Assembly (NCBI GenBank): GCA_030037705.1
Contig: JASHQE010000246.1
Span: 1 to 32,173, forward strand
DNA length: 32,173 nucleotides
Direction of reading: 5' to 3'
Origin: Acidobacteriaceae bacterium
GTDB lineage: Bacteria; Acidobacteriota; Terriglobia; Terriglobales; Acidobacteriaceae
Position 1 is the first letter of the stretch, and every line of letters begins with the position of its first letter. Positions 14,542 through 22,910 of the stretch are shown here, piece after piece. The notes under the pieces are model-generated. The model ran no database searches. It worked only from the letters and a program-made list of their open reading frames with translations, and had not been told where the DNA came from. The translations under genes were made by a program, and so were the position numbers.

Positions 14542-15462
14542 TTGCGATACTTTGTTCCTCATCCCATTCCGTATCAGGGAAGCAAGCGCAGGCTGGCGCA
14601 AGCAGTTCTCAGTTACGTCCAGGCCGGTCGATTTAGACGGCTCGTCGAACCGTTTGCGGGATCGGCAGCAATTACGCTTGCCGCGGCGCGGCATCAGAAA
14701 TGTGAGCGATATCTTATCGCGGATAAGCTATCTCCACTTATCGCGCTATGGAGAGATATCCTTCAAAATCCGAGCCCGATTGCGGATGAATATGAAGAAC
14801 TTTGGTATCGTGAACGCACACGGCCAATAGCCGAGTTCTATGAAATCCGTACCGAATTCAATCGGGATCAGCGGCCCGCAAAGCTGCTCTACCTTCTTGC
14901 TCGATGCGTGAAGAATGCAGTCCGATTCAATCCTTCAGGAGAATTCAATCAATCTCCCGATAAGCGCAGGACGGGAACGCGACCTGATGCTATGCGAAAG
15001 GAGTTGAACTCAGCCCATCGCCTACTTCATGGAAAAACCGACGCAATCTGCATAGATTTCCTTCATCTTTTCCAAACATCTGAGGTGGGCGATTTCTTCT
15101 ATCTCGATCCGCCCTATCAAGGAACGAGTGGAGGGCGGGACCCAAGGTACATCGGCGGTGTAACACGCGAACTCATGATTGAAGGATTGATGATTCTAAA
15201 TGAGCGTGGCACGCCATTCATTCTGAGCTATGACGGATCATGCGGTGATCGTACGTATGGTGATCGCCTTCCTGCCAATCTAGCCCGTCGCGTCCTGCTG
15301 GATGTGGGCCGTTCAAGCCAGGCAACACTCAACGGCAAAGATCACGTCACGATTGAATCGCTGTACATTTCCCATGATCTTGCCCCGGCCGGCGTGGACG
15401 AAACCGTGTTGACACTTCAACAGTTCGACCTCCCACCGGTGGTTACCGAATCCTTGTTTTGA
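14542..15462 (+). CDS. D12-class DNA N6-adenine methyltransferase of a Type II R-M system
   Basis: The 306-residue protein starts at TTG (14542), with GGAGTGAG a few bases upstream. The order of motifs is that of the alpha/D12 class: an N-terminal PYQGSKRRL SAM-contact segment, VEPFAGSAAI (35-44, motif I), VRFNPSGEFN near residue 127, and the catalytic DPPY at 189-192. It transfers a methyl group to N6 of adenine in a specific site, protecting it from the convergent HNH nuclease whose 3' end overlaps this gene by 20 bp. The target sequence cannot be read from the protein; Dam-like GATC is not shown. The rare TTG start and lower GC than neighbours fit horizontal acquisition. Confidence 0.9.
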   Translation: MRYFVPHPIPYQGSKRRLAQAVLSYVQAGRFRRLVEPFAGSAAITLAAARHQKCERYLIADKLSPLIALWRDILQNPSPIADEYEELWYRERTRPIAEFYEIRTEFNRDQRPAKLLYLLARCVKNAVRFNPSGEFNQSPDKRRTGTRPDAMRKELNSAHRLLHGKTDAICIDFLHLFQTSEVGDFFYLDPPYQGTSGGRDPRYIGGVTRELMIEGLMILNERGTPFILSYDGSCGDRTYGDRLPANLARRVLLDVGRSSQATLNGKDHVTIESLYISHDLAPAGVDETVLTLQQFDLPPVVTESLF

Positions 15463-16135
15463 TCTCCTCGGAAATGCTGCGCCCTGACCGCAGCGCGGCT
15501 GCCTCCAGACGCGTGAACTGCCGCACTTCATCTCCCACCCATACAACGTCTATGCGGCGCTCGGGACGCATGGCGACATGGGAATAGTTGTCTGGATTCG
15601 CCCAATAGCATGACTGGCAGATATGGATATCCTTAAGCTTGATCCAGTTCTCGCAATGCTCGCAGTCCCACGATTTCTTGCGATTACACGAACCGTCGAG
15701 GACCTGGAAGGGATCATCTTCGTATCGCTGCGATTCTCCGGCAACTTCATAGGGAATCCTATGATCCACCTGAAGATTGGTTTTGCCGCCGCAGAATCCG
15801 CATTTCGACCGGTAGCGTTCGATGAGCGCGTCGCGTTCCTTCTTCGCAAGAACCACGCGTCCCGTTTTCAAAGGATCGAGTTCACGTTCGTCGAAAACAT
15901 ATGACGCGATCCGCTGGCCGTCAGGCCGTTTGATGTTGACTCGTTTGAGTGCGATCCCGAGTTCTACGACGTCGCGTGCCGCGCGTGGGGGATGGTCGTA
16001 ACCCGCAGCTTTCAGCTCGGCTGTAGAAATGGCCCCTTTCTCGACGAGCGTGTCGAGCACTACGCGAGCGCGCTTCTTGGTTATGGAGTTGATTCTCTCG
16101 AGAAGGGCTTCAGGAAGTTTCGGACTCTCAGGCAT
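15443..16135 (-). CDS. HNH endonuclease, probable Type II restriction enzyme
   Basis: The protein has 230 residues. Residues ~10-80 resemble a winged-helix domain; ~110-180 hold an HNH nuclease core with three CxxC pairs (C112/C115, C158/C161, C173/C176), the metal-site motif QVDHRIP (D124-H125), and an NRKKS segment at 151-155. The C-terminal ~40 residues are basic and may bind DNA. Its position between a C-protein gene (8-bp start/stop overlap) and a convergent methyltransferase identifies it as the likely restriction enzyme of the cassette. The window gives no recognition site. A homing or McrA-like nuclease is an alternative, but the controller and methyltransferase context makes a restriction role most likely. 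Confidence 0.85.
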   Translation of the reverse strand: MPESPKLPEALLERINSITKKRARVVLDTLVEKGAISTAELKAAGYDHPPRAARDVVELGIALKRVNIKRPDGQRIASYVFDERELDPLKTGRVVLAKKERDALIERYRSKCGFCGGKTNLQVDHRIPYEVAGESQRYEDDPFQVLDGSCNRKKSWDCEHCENWIKLKDIHICQSCYWANPDNYSHVAMRPERRIDVVWVGDEVRQFTRLEAAALRSGRSISEEIKTRIR

Positions 16136-16352
16136 TGAAGAGCACCTTTACGGGAATTCCCAATGCCGAAGCGATGCGATGGATATTGACGAGACTGATA
16201 TTGCGCTCGCCGCGCTCGACACTGCCAACGTATGTGCGGTCAAGCCCACATGCGAGCGCCAGCCCCTCTTGTGAGAGTCCCTTTTTCTGGCGCAATTCCC
16301 TGATGCGCGATCCAAATCGTCTCTGGATCTCATGCTCTTTTTGGGAAGGCAT
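16128..16352 (-). CDS. Restriction-modification controller (C) protein
   Basis: The 74-residue protein is a single HTH_3 domain: FGSRIRELRQKKGLSQEGLA, then GLDRTYVGSVERGERNISL, then IHRIASALGIPVKVLF, very close to known C proteins of Type II systems. These dimeric regulators bind C-boxes upstream of their own gene, activating the C-R operon at low occupancy and repressing at high, which delays restriction until DNA is methylated. The stop overlaps the nuclease start by eight bases, giving a C-R operon, and a C-box sits 26 bp upstream. Function is inferred from family and context, both strong. Confidence 0.9.
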   Translation of the reverse strand: MPSQKEHEIQRRFGSRIRELRQKKGLSQEGLALACGLDRTYVGSVERGERNISLVNIHRIASALGIPVKVLFNA

Positions 16353-16377
16353 TGAAACAATGCTAAAGATGGGTGCG

Positions 16378-16405
16378 GTATTTAAGTCTACGGACTTTAA
16401 GTATC
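16378..16405 (-). promoter_or_regulatory. C-box operator of the R-M controller gene
   Basis: On the minus strand the site reads ACTTAAAGTC, CGTA, GACTTAAAT. This is the ACT-N3-AGTC-CGTx-GACT arrangement found in known C-boxes. It lies 26 bp upstream of the C gene start, where a dimer-of-dimers of the C protein would act on the C-R promoter. A core promoter could not be assigned with confidence. Confidence 0.7.
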
Positions 16406-16503
16406 ATTTCAATATAAAGCGCGCTGTTATCAAAGAATCTCGTTGGTTCGAGCACAGCTTTACAGGATGTATAGATTCGGTTTTACGAGTTCAAGGCAGG
16501 TTT

Positions 16504-16701
16504 TCAAGATATCTTGCCTGCAGCCTCGGCCCGCTCGACAATCAGCACCGGAATCCCGTCGACGATCGGATACATGCGACGGCAGACTGCGCAGGCCAAA
16601 CGCGATTCCTCCAAAGAAAGCGCGCCGAAACAGGCTGGGCAGGCAAGCTGGTCCAGCACAGACACGGCAAATTCCAGCTTGGGTGCGGATTCAGGCGCCA
16701 T
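16504..16701 (-). CDS. Trm112/YcaR-family small zinc-binding protein
   Basis: The 65-residue protein has the family pattern LACPACFGAL, LACAVCRRMYPIVDGIPVLI. Two CxxC pairs (positions about 20/23 and 37/40) can bind zinc. Bacterial Trm112-like proteins are often encoded near lipid or cell-envelope genes; eukaryotic Trm112 activates methyltransferases, and a similar partner role in bacteria is inferred. It follows plsX after 27 bp in the same direction, so it is probably the last gene of the yceD-rpmF-plsX operon. A short C-terminal tail follows the conserved PVLI. Confidence 0.88.
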   Translation of the reverse strand: MAPESAPKLEFAVSVLDQLACPACFGALSLEESRLACAVCRRMYPIVDGIPVLIVERAEAAGKIS

Positions 16702-16728
16702 AACTGTTCACTGAAAACGGAACACTGC

Positions 16729-17781
16729 CTACTGAATCGTAGCGTCGGGCCCGTCAGGATGGCTGTTCAGGTGGCGCTTGGGCCGATTGGTGAACTCCTG
16801 CTCAATGCGCTCATTCGTGCCGGCGCGGGCGAACTCATAGGCCACGCGAATGCCGTTGTAGATCGCATTGTCATTCGATGAGCCATGGCCGATGATGCAG
16901 ACTCCGCGCACGCCCAGCAGCGGTGCGCCGCCATACTCTGTGTAGTCCAACCGGCGGCGAAAGTCATTAAATGCCCGGCGCGAGAGAAGCGCTCCCACCT
17001 GGGCCGTCACCGTGCGGGTGAGTGACTCGCGCAGCACGTCGCGGACAAAGCGGCCGATGCCTTCGCTGGTCTTCAGCGCCACGTTGCCGACAAAACCGTC
17101 GCAGACAATCACGTCGGCGTTGCCGTTGAAGATATCGCGGCCCTCCACGTTGCCGATGAAATGAATCGGAAGCGCCTTGAGGAGAGGAAAAGCCTCGCGC
17201 GTAAGATCGTTGCCCTTTGTTTCCTCTTCTCCGATAGAGAGCAATCCGACGCGCGGCTGATGAATCTTCAGCACGCTGCGGGCATACATCTCGCCCATCA
17301 CGGCGAACTGCTCCAGATTGTGCGCTTTGCAGTCCACATTTGCGCCTACGTCGAGCAAAACGCAGGGATTTCCCTTCGACGTGGGCATGGGCGTAGCCAG
17401 CGCCGGACGATCAACGCCCGGCAGAGCGCCCAGGACCATCTTGGCCGTGGCCATCGCCGCGCCAGTATTGCCGGCTGTCACAAAGCCCGCGGCCTTGCCC
17501 TCGCGAACCAGCTTCAGGCCCACGCGCATCGAGCTATCCTTCTTCGTCCGGACAGCGTGCGCAGCCTTCTCATCCATGCCGATCCGCTCGGAGGCATGGT
17601 GGATAACGATGGGCAGATCCTCGTTTTCCAGGTGCTCGTCGAGCAGATCGTGCAGTTCGGGCTCAGGCCCCACCAGATGCACGCGGACAGGTAGTGTGCG
17701 GCAGGCGAGAATAGCTCCCCGGATCTCCGGTTCGGGAGCTTTGTCGGAACCCACTGCATCAAGCGCGATGTTGTAGAGCAT
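16729..17781 (-). CDS. plsX: Phosphate acyltransferase PlsX
   Basis: From the ATG at 17781 the protein has 350 residues, normal for PlsX; the frame extends upstream through rpmF, but those residues are not conserved. It starts [17 protein letters not shown], matching the MDxMGGDxAP N-terminus of the family, and has [29 protein letters not shown], and [12 protein letters not shown] in order. PlsX makes acyl-phosphate from acyl-ACP, the donor for PlsY in phospholipid synthesis, at the cytoplasmic face of the membrane. It follows rpmF by 11 bp in the conserved yceD-rpmF-plsX order. Confidence 0.95.
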   Translation of the reverse strand: MLYNIALDAVGSDKAPEPEIRGAILACRTLPVRVHLVGPEPELHDLLDEHLENEDLPIVIHHASERIGMDEKAAHAVRTKKDSSMRVGLKLVREGKAAGFVTAGNTGAAMATAKMVLGALPGVDRPALATPMPTSKGNPCVLLDVGANVDCKAHNLEQFAVMGEMYARSVLKIHQPRVGLLSIGEEETKGNDLTREAFPLLKALPIHFIGNVEGRDIFNGNADVIVCDGFVGNVALKTSEGIGRFVRDVLRESLTRTVTAQVGALLSRRAFNDFRRRLDYTEYGGAPLLGVRGVCIIGHGSSNDNAIYNGIRVAYEFARAGTNERIEQEFTNRPKRHLNSHPDGPDATIQ

Positions 17782-17792
17782 GGTTCCGGGTC

Positions 17793-17981
17793 TTACTTGG
17801 CTGCTTCCTTCACTTCGAGTACGGCGCGGCCCTTGTATGCGCCGCATTTGGGGCAGGCGCGGTGAGGCAGCTTCTTCTCGTGGCAGTTCGGACATTCAGA
17901 GAGCCCGCTGGCAGTCAAAAAATCGTGAGCACGGCGATTGGCGGTGCGGCGCGTGGAATGGCGCCTCTTCGGATTCGGCAT
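17793..17981 (-). CDS. rpmF: 50S ribosomal protein L32
   Basis: The 62-residue protein opens with [19 protein letters not shown], the standard L32 N-terminus, and has a zinc-ribbon CPNC...CPKC. An AAAGGA ribosome-binding site lies seven bases upstream of the ATG at 17981. It is followed 11 bp later by plsX. The four cysteines indicate the zinc-containing form, which tends to be replaced by a C-minus paralogue under zinc starvation in some bacteria; no paralogue is visible here. Confidence 0.97.
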   Translation of the reverse strand: MPNPKRRHSTRRTANRRAHDFLTASGLSECPNCHEKKLPHRACPKCGAYKGRAVLEVKEAAK

Positions 17982-18094
17982 TGCAGTTCCTTTCGTTTGC
18001 CAGCCGCAGCCCGGCTTGCCCGAGTGACGCAGCGATTTCCGGACTCATACACACGAATGGCAAAGCGTCCTCTCACTGGGAAGACACTGATTCT

Positions 18095-18646
18095 TCAGGA
18101 CTTGATCCGGCCGCGCAACCCGGCTAATGCTTCCCAGCGAGGATCGTTAGGACCCTCATCGCAGTTGCATGGCTGGGAATTGCGGTTCGCGCCACAGCGC
18201 GGGCAAAGTCCTTTGCAGTCGGGCTTGCACAGCGTCCTGACCGGCAGAGCCAAAAGAACCTGCTCCCGCAGCACATCTTCAAGCGCAAGACTGTCTTTCT
18301 GATAATAACCGATTTCCGTTTCAGGCGCCGAAATGGCCCGCTCCCCCGCGTCGGAATCAGCCCCGACAGGCCGGAAGATGAGATCAAACTCCGCTGCAAG
18401 AGGCACCTCCACCGGCTCAACGCAGCGCGCGCAGGGAACCTCAAACTTGCCGGAGAAATGCCCTCTCAGGCGGATATCCGCGACGATCTCCTTCGGGCCG
18501 CGATGCTCATGAATGACTTCGGCACGGCCGGCAGCGGCCATCGAACCGGCCTGTCCGGCCTCATCGCCAAAATCAATCGCGCCCGGCGGCAATTCCAGGT
18601 CGAATTCGATCGGTTCCCGCTCGAGCTCGCTTACTTTGAACTCCAT
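18095..18646 (-). CDS. yceD: YceD/DUF177-family protein, rRNA-maturation associated
   Basis: The ATG at 18646 begins MEFKVSELERE, as in YceD homologues, and gives 183 residues; a frame extending 50 codons upstream is not conserved and overlaps the preceding gene's end. Features are the PCARCVEPV cysteine pair in the middle and a C-terminal CKPDCKGLCPRCGANRN cluster, characteristic of the family. YceD is linked to 23S rRNA accumulation in plants and bacteria and usually precedes rpmF, as here (113-bp gap). The mechanism is not established. Confidence 0.9.
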   Translation of the reverse strand: MEFKVSELEREPIEFDLELPPGAIDFGDEAGQAGSMAAAGRAEVIHEHRGPKEIVADIRLRGHFSGKFEVPCARCVEPVEVPLAAEFDLIFRPVGADSDAGERAISAPETEIGYYQKDSLALEDVLREQVLLALPVRTLCKPDCKGLCPRCGANRNSQPCNCDEGPNDPRWEALAGLRGRIKS

Positions 18647-18792
18647 ATCATGAGCGTAAAGCAGGAAAAGAAAACAGGGAATAGCCGAAGATTTTGCTAA
18701 ATCGGGTTCGCCTACCCCATCGGCTAAATGCTCTACACGCGCAAACTCGAAGGGGCCTCGAATCCGGGCAAAAGGCCTGCGATGAAAACGGC

Positions 18793-19947
18793 TCACGCTG
18801 CCGGCGGCAGTTCGTACCGCGCCATGCCCAGCACTTCGTCGTAAAGATTCATGGTTCTCGCAGCCATACGATCCGCCGAAAACTCCGTCCTGGCGCGCGC
18901 CGCTGCGGCTGCTGCAAATTGGAGCCGAAGATCGCTACGATCCAGCAGAAGCGTCATGGCGTGGGCCAAGGCGTCAGCGTCGCCCGGCGGGACGGTAAAG
19001 CCGGTCTCCCCATGACGCGAAACCTCCGGCACGCCGGAATCGAGATCGGTATTAACCACGGGAAGCCCGGCCGCCATGGCCTCGATCTGAACCACGCCAA
19101 AGGCCTCCGCCCGCGTAACCGACGGCAAAATAAAGATGGATGCAGCAGCGAAATAGGGCGACAAATCCTGCACATGCCCGAGCATGGAAACCTTTTGCGA
19201 GACGCCGGCAGCCACAGCCACTGCGGTGAGATCTGCGGCCAATGGGCCGGAGCCGATGAGCAGCAAATGAGCGTTCACCTGCCTCATGGCTCGAATCAGC
19301 ACGTCAAACCCCTTGTAAGGCACGAGCCTTCCCACCGCAAGCACGATGCGGTCTCCAAATTCCATGCGCAGCTTTCTCGCCTCTTTTTCGCTTACAGACG
19401 TTCTTGCAGGCAGGTCGATTCCGAGCGGGATGATGCGGCACTTCTCCCGGTATGGCGCGAGCTCGGCAGAGGATTCGAGATAACGCTTCGAGGTAACGAT
19501 GATGTGGCTGGCGCGTTCCATCGCTCGCATAACGAACGGGTCGCTGAAATGGCGAAGCACTTTTCGGCCCATCGTATCCGCATGATGGGTGATGATGAGT
19601 TTTCCTGCATGGCGGCTGAGAAGAAACGCGCACGCCGCGCCAGGATTCGGCGTATGAAGATGAACCAGGTCGGCGGGTGTTTTGCGAATCACCGAGCACA
19701 AGGCCGGGCAAACAGGCATCGAGGCGACGGTTGTGATTCTGCCCACCCGGTGCACATGCGCACAATCAAGTTCGGATACTTCCGAGCGCCATGTATCGCC
19801 TGAAACGATGATACCGACGCGATGCGCATGCGCCTGCCGGACCACCAGATCATGCAGATGGCTCTCCATCCCTCCTTTGTGGGGTGGATAAAACTTTCCA
19901 ATGTGCAGGATCGAACGCGCATCCTTCACAACGCCTCGATACAACAT
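18793..19947 (-). CDS. GT4-family (GT-B fold) glycosyltransferase, exopolysaccharide cluster
   Basis: The 384-residue protein has the glycogen-synthase-like fold of GT4 enzymes. The N-terminal domain has the glycine-rich HIGKFYPPHKGGME. The C-terminal sugar-nucleotide domain has AVGRLVPYKGFDVLI (about 215-229), and EAFGVVQIEAMAAGLPVV (about 293-310), the donor-binding EX7E motif. It transfers a sugar from a nucleotide donor, probably to a lipid-linked oligosaccharide at the cytoplasmic side. The ATG at 19947 has GAGGCGG eight bases upstream. It lies downstream of the flippase gene on the same strand with a 175-bp gap, and upstream of yceD. The donor sugar is unknown. Confidence 0.9.
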   Translation of the reverse strand: MLYRGVVKDARSILHIGKFYPPHKGGMESHLHDLVVRQAHAHRVGIIVSGDTWRSEVSELDCAHVHRVGRITTVASMPVCPALCSVIRKTPADLVHLHTPNPGAACAFLLSRHAGKLIITHHADTMGRKVLRHFSDPFVMRAMERASHIIVTSKRYLESSAELAPYREKCRIIPLGIDLPARTSVSEKEARKLRMEFGDRIVLAVGRLVPYKGFDVLIRAMRQVNAHLLLIGSGPLAADLTAVAVAAGVSQKVSMLGHVQDLSPYFAAASIFILPSVTRAEAFGVVQIEAMAAGLPVVNTDLDSGVPEVSRHGETGFTVPPGDADALAHAMTLLLDRSDLRLQFAAAAAARARTEFSADRMAARTMNLYDEVLGMARYELPPAA

Positions 19948-20122
19948 AGCTACCGCCTCGTAGAAAGAACGATGCGTGCTTGCGCGAGATCGTTGTACAA
20001 AGAGAACCGCGGGGCTGATTGCAAGCTGTGCGAAGAATTCTGTCTTTTCTCAGAAACCGAACTGCACAGTGATTAAGATTCCATCCTTCGAGTTAACGTT
20101 GTGCGCGCAAGAAATAATTGAG

Positions 20123-21709
20123 CTAAAAGCGGAGTTTTTTGAGGATGGAATTCTGGACGTGCTTATAGAAATTGAGAGCTTCTTCCCGCTCCTGTTTTTT
20201 CAGTAGACAGGAAAAGAACGTGAAGGCCACTGCGATATTGCCGACTCCGACAAGGGCCAGATAAGGTATTTCCCGTAATCCGCAAAAACGGGCGATAGAA
20301 AGTAAAAGGATGATGGGAAGAGCGAGTAAGATCGGCCGCCCCATATCCTGAAACAGAAGAGCCCTGCGGCTCACAAGAATTGCGTCTGTCCGCGGCATGC
20401 TGTTGAAAAAGTGCAGCACGATGCCGAAGATCGCTCCGATGAGCGTGCCCAGCGCTACGCCGATCGCCCCAAGCTGTCGAACCAAAACGATGCTGCAAAT
20501 CAGGTTGATTACCCCTTCAACGAACGGCGAAATAAGCATGCGCTGCTGCTGTCCTACACTGAGGCCCACAATGGCGTACGGCTGCATCGTCAGCCGGATG
20601 CATTGGGCCACCACCAGCAACTCTGCCAGCGGAGCTGCATGAAGCGCGTACGCGCCGCCAACCCATATGAGGAGAAATGCGCTCATGCCAAACAGCAGCG
20701 GCAGCGCCAGCAAAATCAGAATCGCAGTCGCGTAGCGGGTGATCTTCCGGAGCGCCATGCCCATTCGCTCCGGCGAATTCTGGGCGCTCAAATTGGCGGC
20801 CACCGGGAGCATCACATTGAGGATGGCGCCCTGCGGGGCAATGAGCATGTTGCTGATCGTCGTCGCAACCGCATAGTAGGCTGCCGCATGGAAATCGAAG
20901 ACCACCACGATGGGCATATCGAGCCCGGTGATCAGCAAGGTGGCGAACTGCGCAACCATCATCGCAGAACAAAAAACGACGAATTCGCGGGCAGCGTGAA
21001 AAGTAATCCGCTTAAGCGCAATCAGCGCAGTTCTTCCGGATCGGCGCCAGACAACCAGATATGCGGCGGGCGCCGCAAGAGTTCCCGCCGCGCTCCAAGC
21101 CGCCATGGCAGCTAACCCTTGATGATGGTAGGCTGCCCAGGCGATGCCGGCCGCACCCAGAAACTTCCCTCCCACCACGGAGAGCGCGAGGACCTCGTTG
21201 CGCAGGAAGCCGCGAAAAAATCCTGCCAGGGTAGAAAACGGCAACGCCGCCGCCAGTGACCAGCCCAAAATGATCAGGGCCCTGCGCGCATCCGAGAGTA
21301 TCGGGCCGGGTATGCTGCGAAACAAATTGGGCAGTTGCCAGGTCAACAGCAGCACGGCGGCAGCGGCAAGAACGCCTGCGATCCCGAGCACCGCTCCTGC
21401 GCTGCTTAGGAAGTTGCCCATGTAATCCTGATCGCCCAATCCTTCGGCGCGAGCTACAAACCGCGCGACCGCTGCCTGAACTCCAGTGTCGATGAGCGTA
21501 ATGTATGCGCCCAGTTGCAGGAGCAGCATCCAGGTGGCGTAGGTTTGCCGGTCGAGGACGCGGACCAGCAAGGGAGGCAGAAAAAGCAGGATCAGCCACG
21601 CAGCGCCGGACTGGCTCAGATTGGCAATCGCATTCCGGGCGAGAACTCTGAGAAAGGCGGACCGGGCCGGTCCATCGGATGCGGGTGCAGAAAAATCTGG
21701 CAAAGACAA
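20123..21709 (-). CDS. Wzx-type polysaccharide flippase (MATE/MOP superfamily)
   Basis: The 528-residue membrane protein has about 14 hydrophobic helices, the layout of lipid-linked oligosaccharide flippases in the MOP superfamily. A polar N-terminal tail of about 20 residues precedes the first helix (ANLSQSGAAWLILLFLPPLL). Helices run to about residue 500, with a basic cytosolic end. It would move undecaprenyl-linked repeat units outward. The start is a TTG at 21709 preceded by GAGAG; no in-frame ATG lies close by, so the exact start is uncertain. It is divergent from the polymerase-like gene across a 97-bp gap containing an inverted repeat. Confidence 0.85.
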   Translation of the reverse strand: MSLPDFSAPASDGPARSAFLRVLARNAIANLSQSGAAWLILLFLPPLLVRVLDRQTYATWMLLLQLGAYITLIDTGVQAAVARFVARAEGLGDQDYMGNFLSSAGAVLGIAGVLAAAAVLLLTWQLPNLFRSIPGPILSDARRALIILGWSLAAALPFSTLAGFFRGFLRNEVLALSVVGGKFLGAAGIAWAAYHHQGLAAMAAWSAAGTLAAPAAYLVVWRRSGRTALIALKRITFHAAREFVVFCSAMMVAQFATLLITGLDMPIVVVFDFHAAAYYAVATTISNMLIAPQGAILNVMLPVAANLSAQNSPERMGMALRKITRYATAILILLALPLLFGMSAFLLIWVGGAYALHAAPLAELLVVAQCIRLTMQPYAIVGLSVGQQQRMLISPFVEGVINLICSIVLVRQLGAIGVALGTLIGAIFGIVLHFFNSMPRTDAILVSRRALLFQDMGRPILLALPIILLLSIARFCGLREIPYLALVGVGNIAVAFTFFSCLLKKQEREEALNFYKHVQNSILKKLRF

Positions 21710-21728
21710 TGCTCTCGCAAAAAATTGA

Positions 21729-21750
21729 TTATCGCACGGGTGCGCGATAA
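21729..21750. promoter_or_regulatory. Inverted repeat in the divergent EPS promoter region
   Basis: Perfect seven-base arms TTATCGC (21729-21735) and GCGATAA (21744-21750) flank an eight-base centre. It lies in the 97-bp gap between the divergent flippase and polymerase-like genes, where a regulator dimer could control both directions. It could instead be a hairpin in either 5' leader. Confidence 0.4.
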
Positions 21751-21806
21751 AGACGCTTGCCGCATCTAACGAATCAGCGGGTTACTCAGCAAATCCAGCG
21801 GTAAAG

Positions 21807-22910
21807 ATGACCTTTAATCCTGCGAACATTCTGGCCGCGCGTTTTCAAACGCGATCCTGTCTTGTGCTCATGATTCTGATTGTCTGGGTTGCCGTAACGA
21901 TGGTCATCTTTTTCCACGCAGTCATCCCCTCTTTCGAAAGAGGCACGACCAGTGAGATCTTTGCGGTAGACTCCACAGTCTATACATATTTTGCGGATTC
22001 ATTGCGGGAAGGCCGCTTTGATCCATGGGTGATGGAATCCCTCGCCGTGTTTCCCAACACGTTATGGGCTCCGGTTTTAATCGCGCTTGTTCTGAATAGC
22101 GCGCTTATGATCATGCTTCTTAACTACGCTCTGTTCGCAGCGTCTATGTTGTTATTCAAACGGAGCAGTTCCATCTCACTGGCGGTTTTTGTACCACTCC
22201 TGCTGCTTAATCCCACAACCACTACGAGCATTCTCTGCGTCAATAAGGAGATTCTCGATCTCTTCGCGCTGTCGCTGTTTCTGTATTCGCGGAAGAAGCA
22301 TCGCTACATCCTGCTCCTGTGCGCGCTTGGAATCGCCCTCCTCAATCGTTATGAGATTTGCGTAGTCATGCTGGTGTTCGTATGCGCTGAGAGCAGGTTA
22401 AACCGGTGGAGAGAAAAACGCGCGATGACGCTGCTCCTGCTCATCGGCTTGCTCAATTTCATCATGCCGCTGTGGGGAGCGCATGAGCTTACTCATCGCT
22501 TTCAGGAAGCTGAGTCTGCGGGCCTCGTCAAGGCTCTCGACCTGCTTGAGATGCATTATCTCTATGTGCTTGCGGTGATCCCTAAGGTTGCTGAAGAGTT
22601 ATATGGATTTCTCACAAACTTCTCAGTTTGGTCAGATCCATCCAGCTGGCTTTACATCATGTTCTTCAACAATCTTGCCACGGCAATCTTGACATGGATT
22701 GTTGCGAACAAGCGCCAGTTGACCTTGCAGAATGACTTCATCTACTTTGCCGCGCTGGGCGCGGTCGTTGTAGCTCAGGCTCAAATTGTGCAGCCCCGAT
22801 ACTTTTACTTTGCGTATGTGTTGCTCTGTTTGCAGGCAGCCAGCACGGAATTCCGCACCGCGTCTGTATCCTTGTGGCCTGCTCCTCGCCGGGAGATCGC
22901 CCATGCTTGA
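21807..22910 (+). CDS. Multi-spanning membrane protein, possible polysaccharide polymerase
   Basis: The 367-residue protein has about nine to ten transmembrane helices and a soluble loop near residues 45-75. The segment STVYTYFADSLREGRFDPW and a second loop around 240-275 could face the outside. It resembles Wzy/EpsG-type O-antigen or exopolysaccharide polymerases in layout, but such proteins diverge strongly and no diagnostic motif is visible, so this is a positional inference. It is followed with an 8-bp overlap by the double GT2 gene, indicating a two-gene operon. AT content is higher than in neighbours, as often seen in variable polysaccharide loci. Confidence 0.65.
   Translation: MTFNPANILAARFQTRSCLVLMILIVWVAVTMVIFFHAVIPSFERGTTSEIFAVDSTVYTYFADSLREGRFDPWVMESLAVFPNTLWAPVLIALVLNSALMIMLLNYALFAASMLLFKRSSSISLAVFVPLLLLNPTTTTSILCVNKEILDLFALSLFLYSRKKHRYILLLCALGIALLNRYEICVVMLVFVCAESRLNRWREKRAMTLLLLIGLLNFIMPLWGAHELTHRFQEAESAGLVKALDLLEMHYLYVLAVIPKVAEELYGFLTNFSVWSDPSSWLYIMFFNNLATAILTWIVANKRQLTLQNDFIYFAALGAVVVAQAQIVQPRYFYFAYVLLCLQAASTEFRTASVSLWPAPRREIAHA

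Noticed and set aside
14542..15462. Assigning GATC specificity (dam) to the methyltransferase
   Set aside because: The D12 class covers many target sites and nothing visible fixes the target here; the C-R context indicates a restriction partner rather than a solitary Dam.
17782..17895. N-terminal extension of PlsX by 38 residues
   Set aside because: The extra residues overlap rpmF in another frame and are not part of the PlsX family; the start [13 protein letters not shown] fits.
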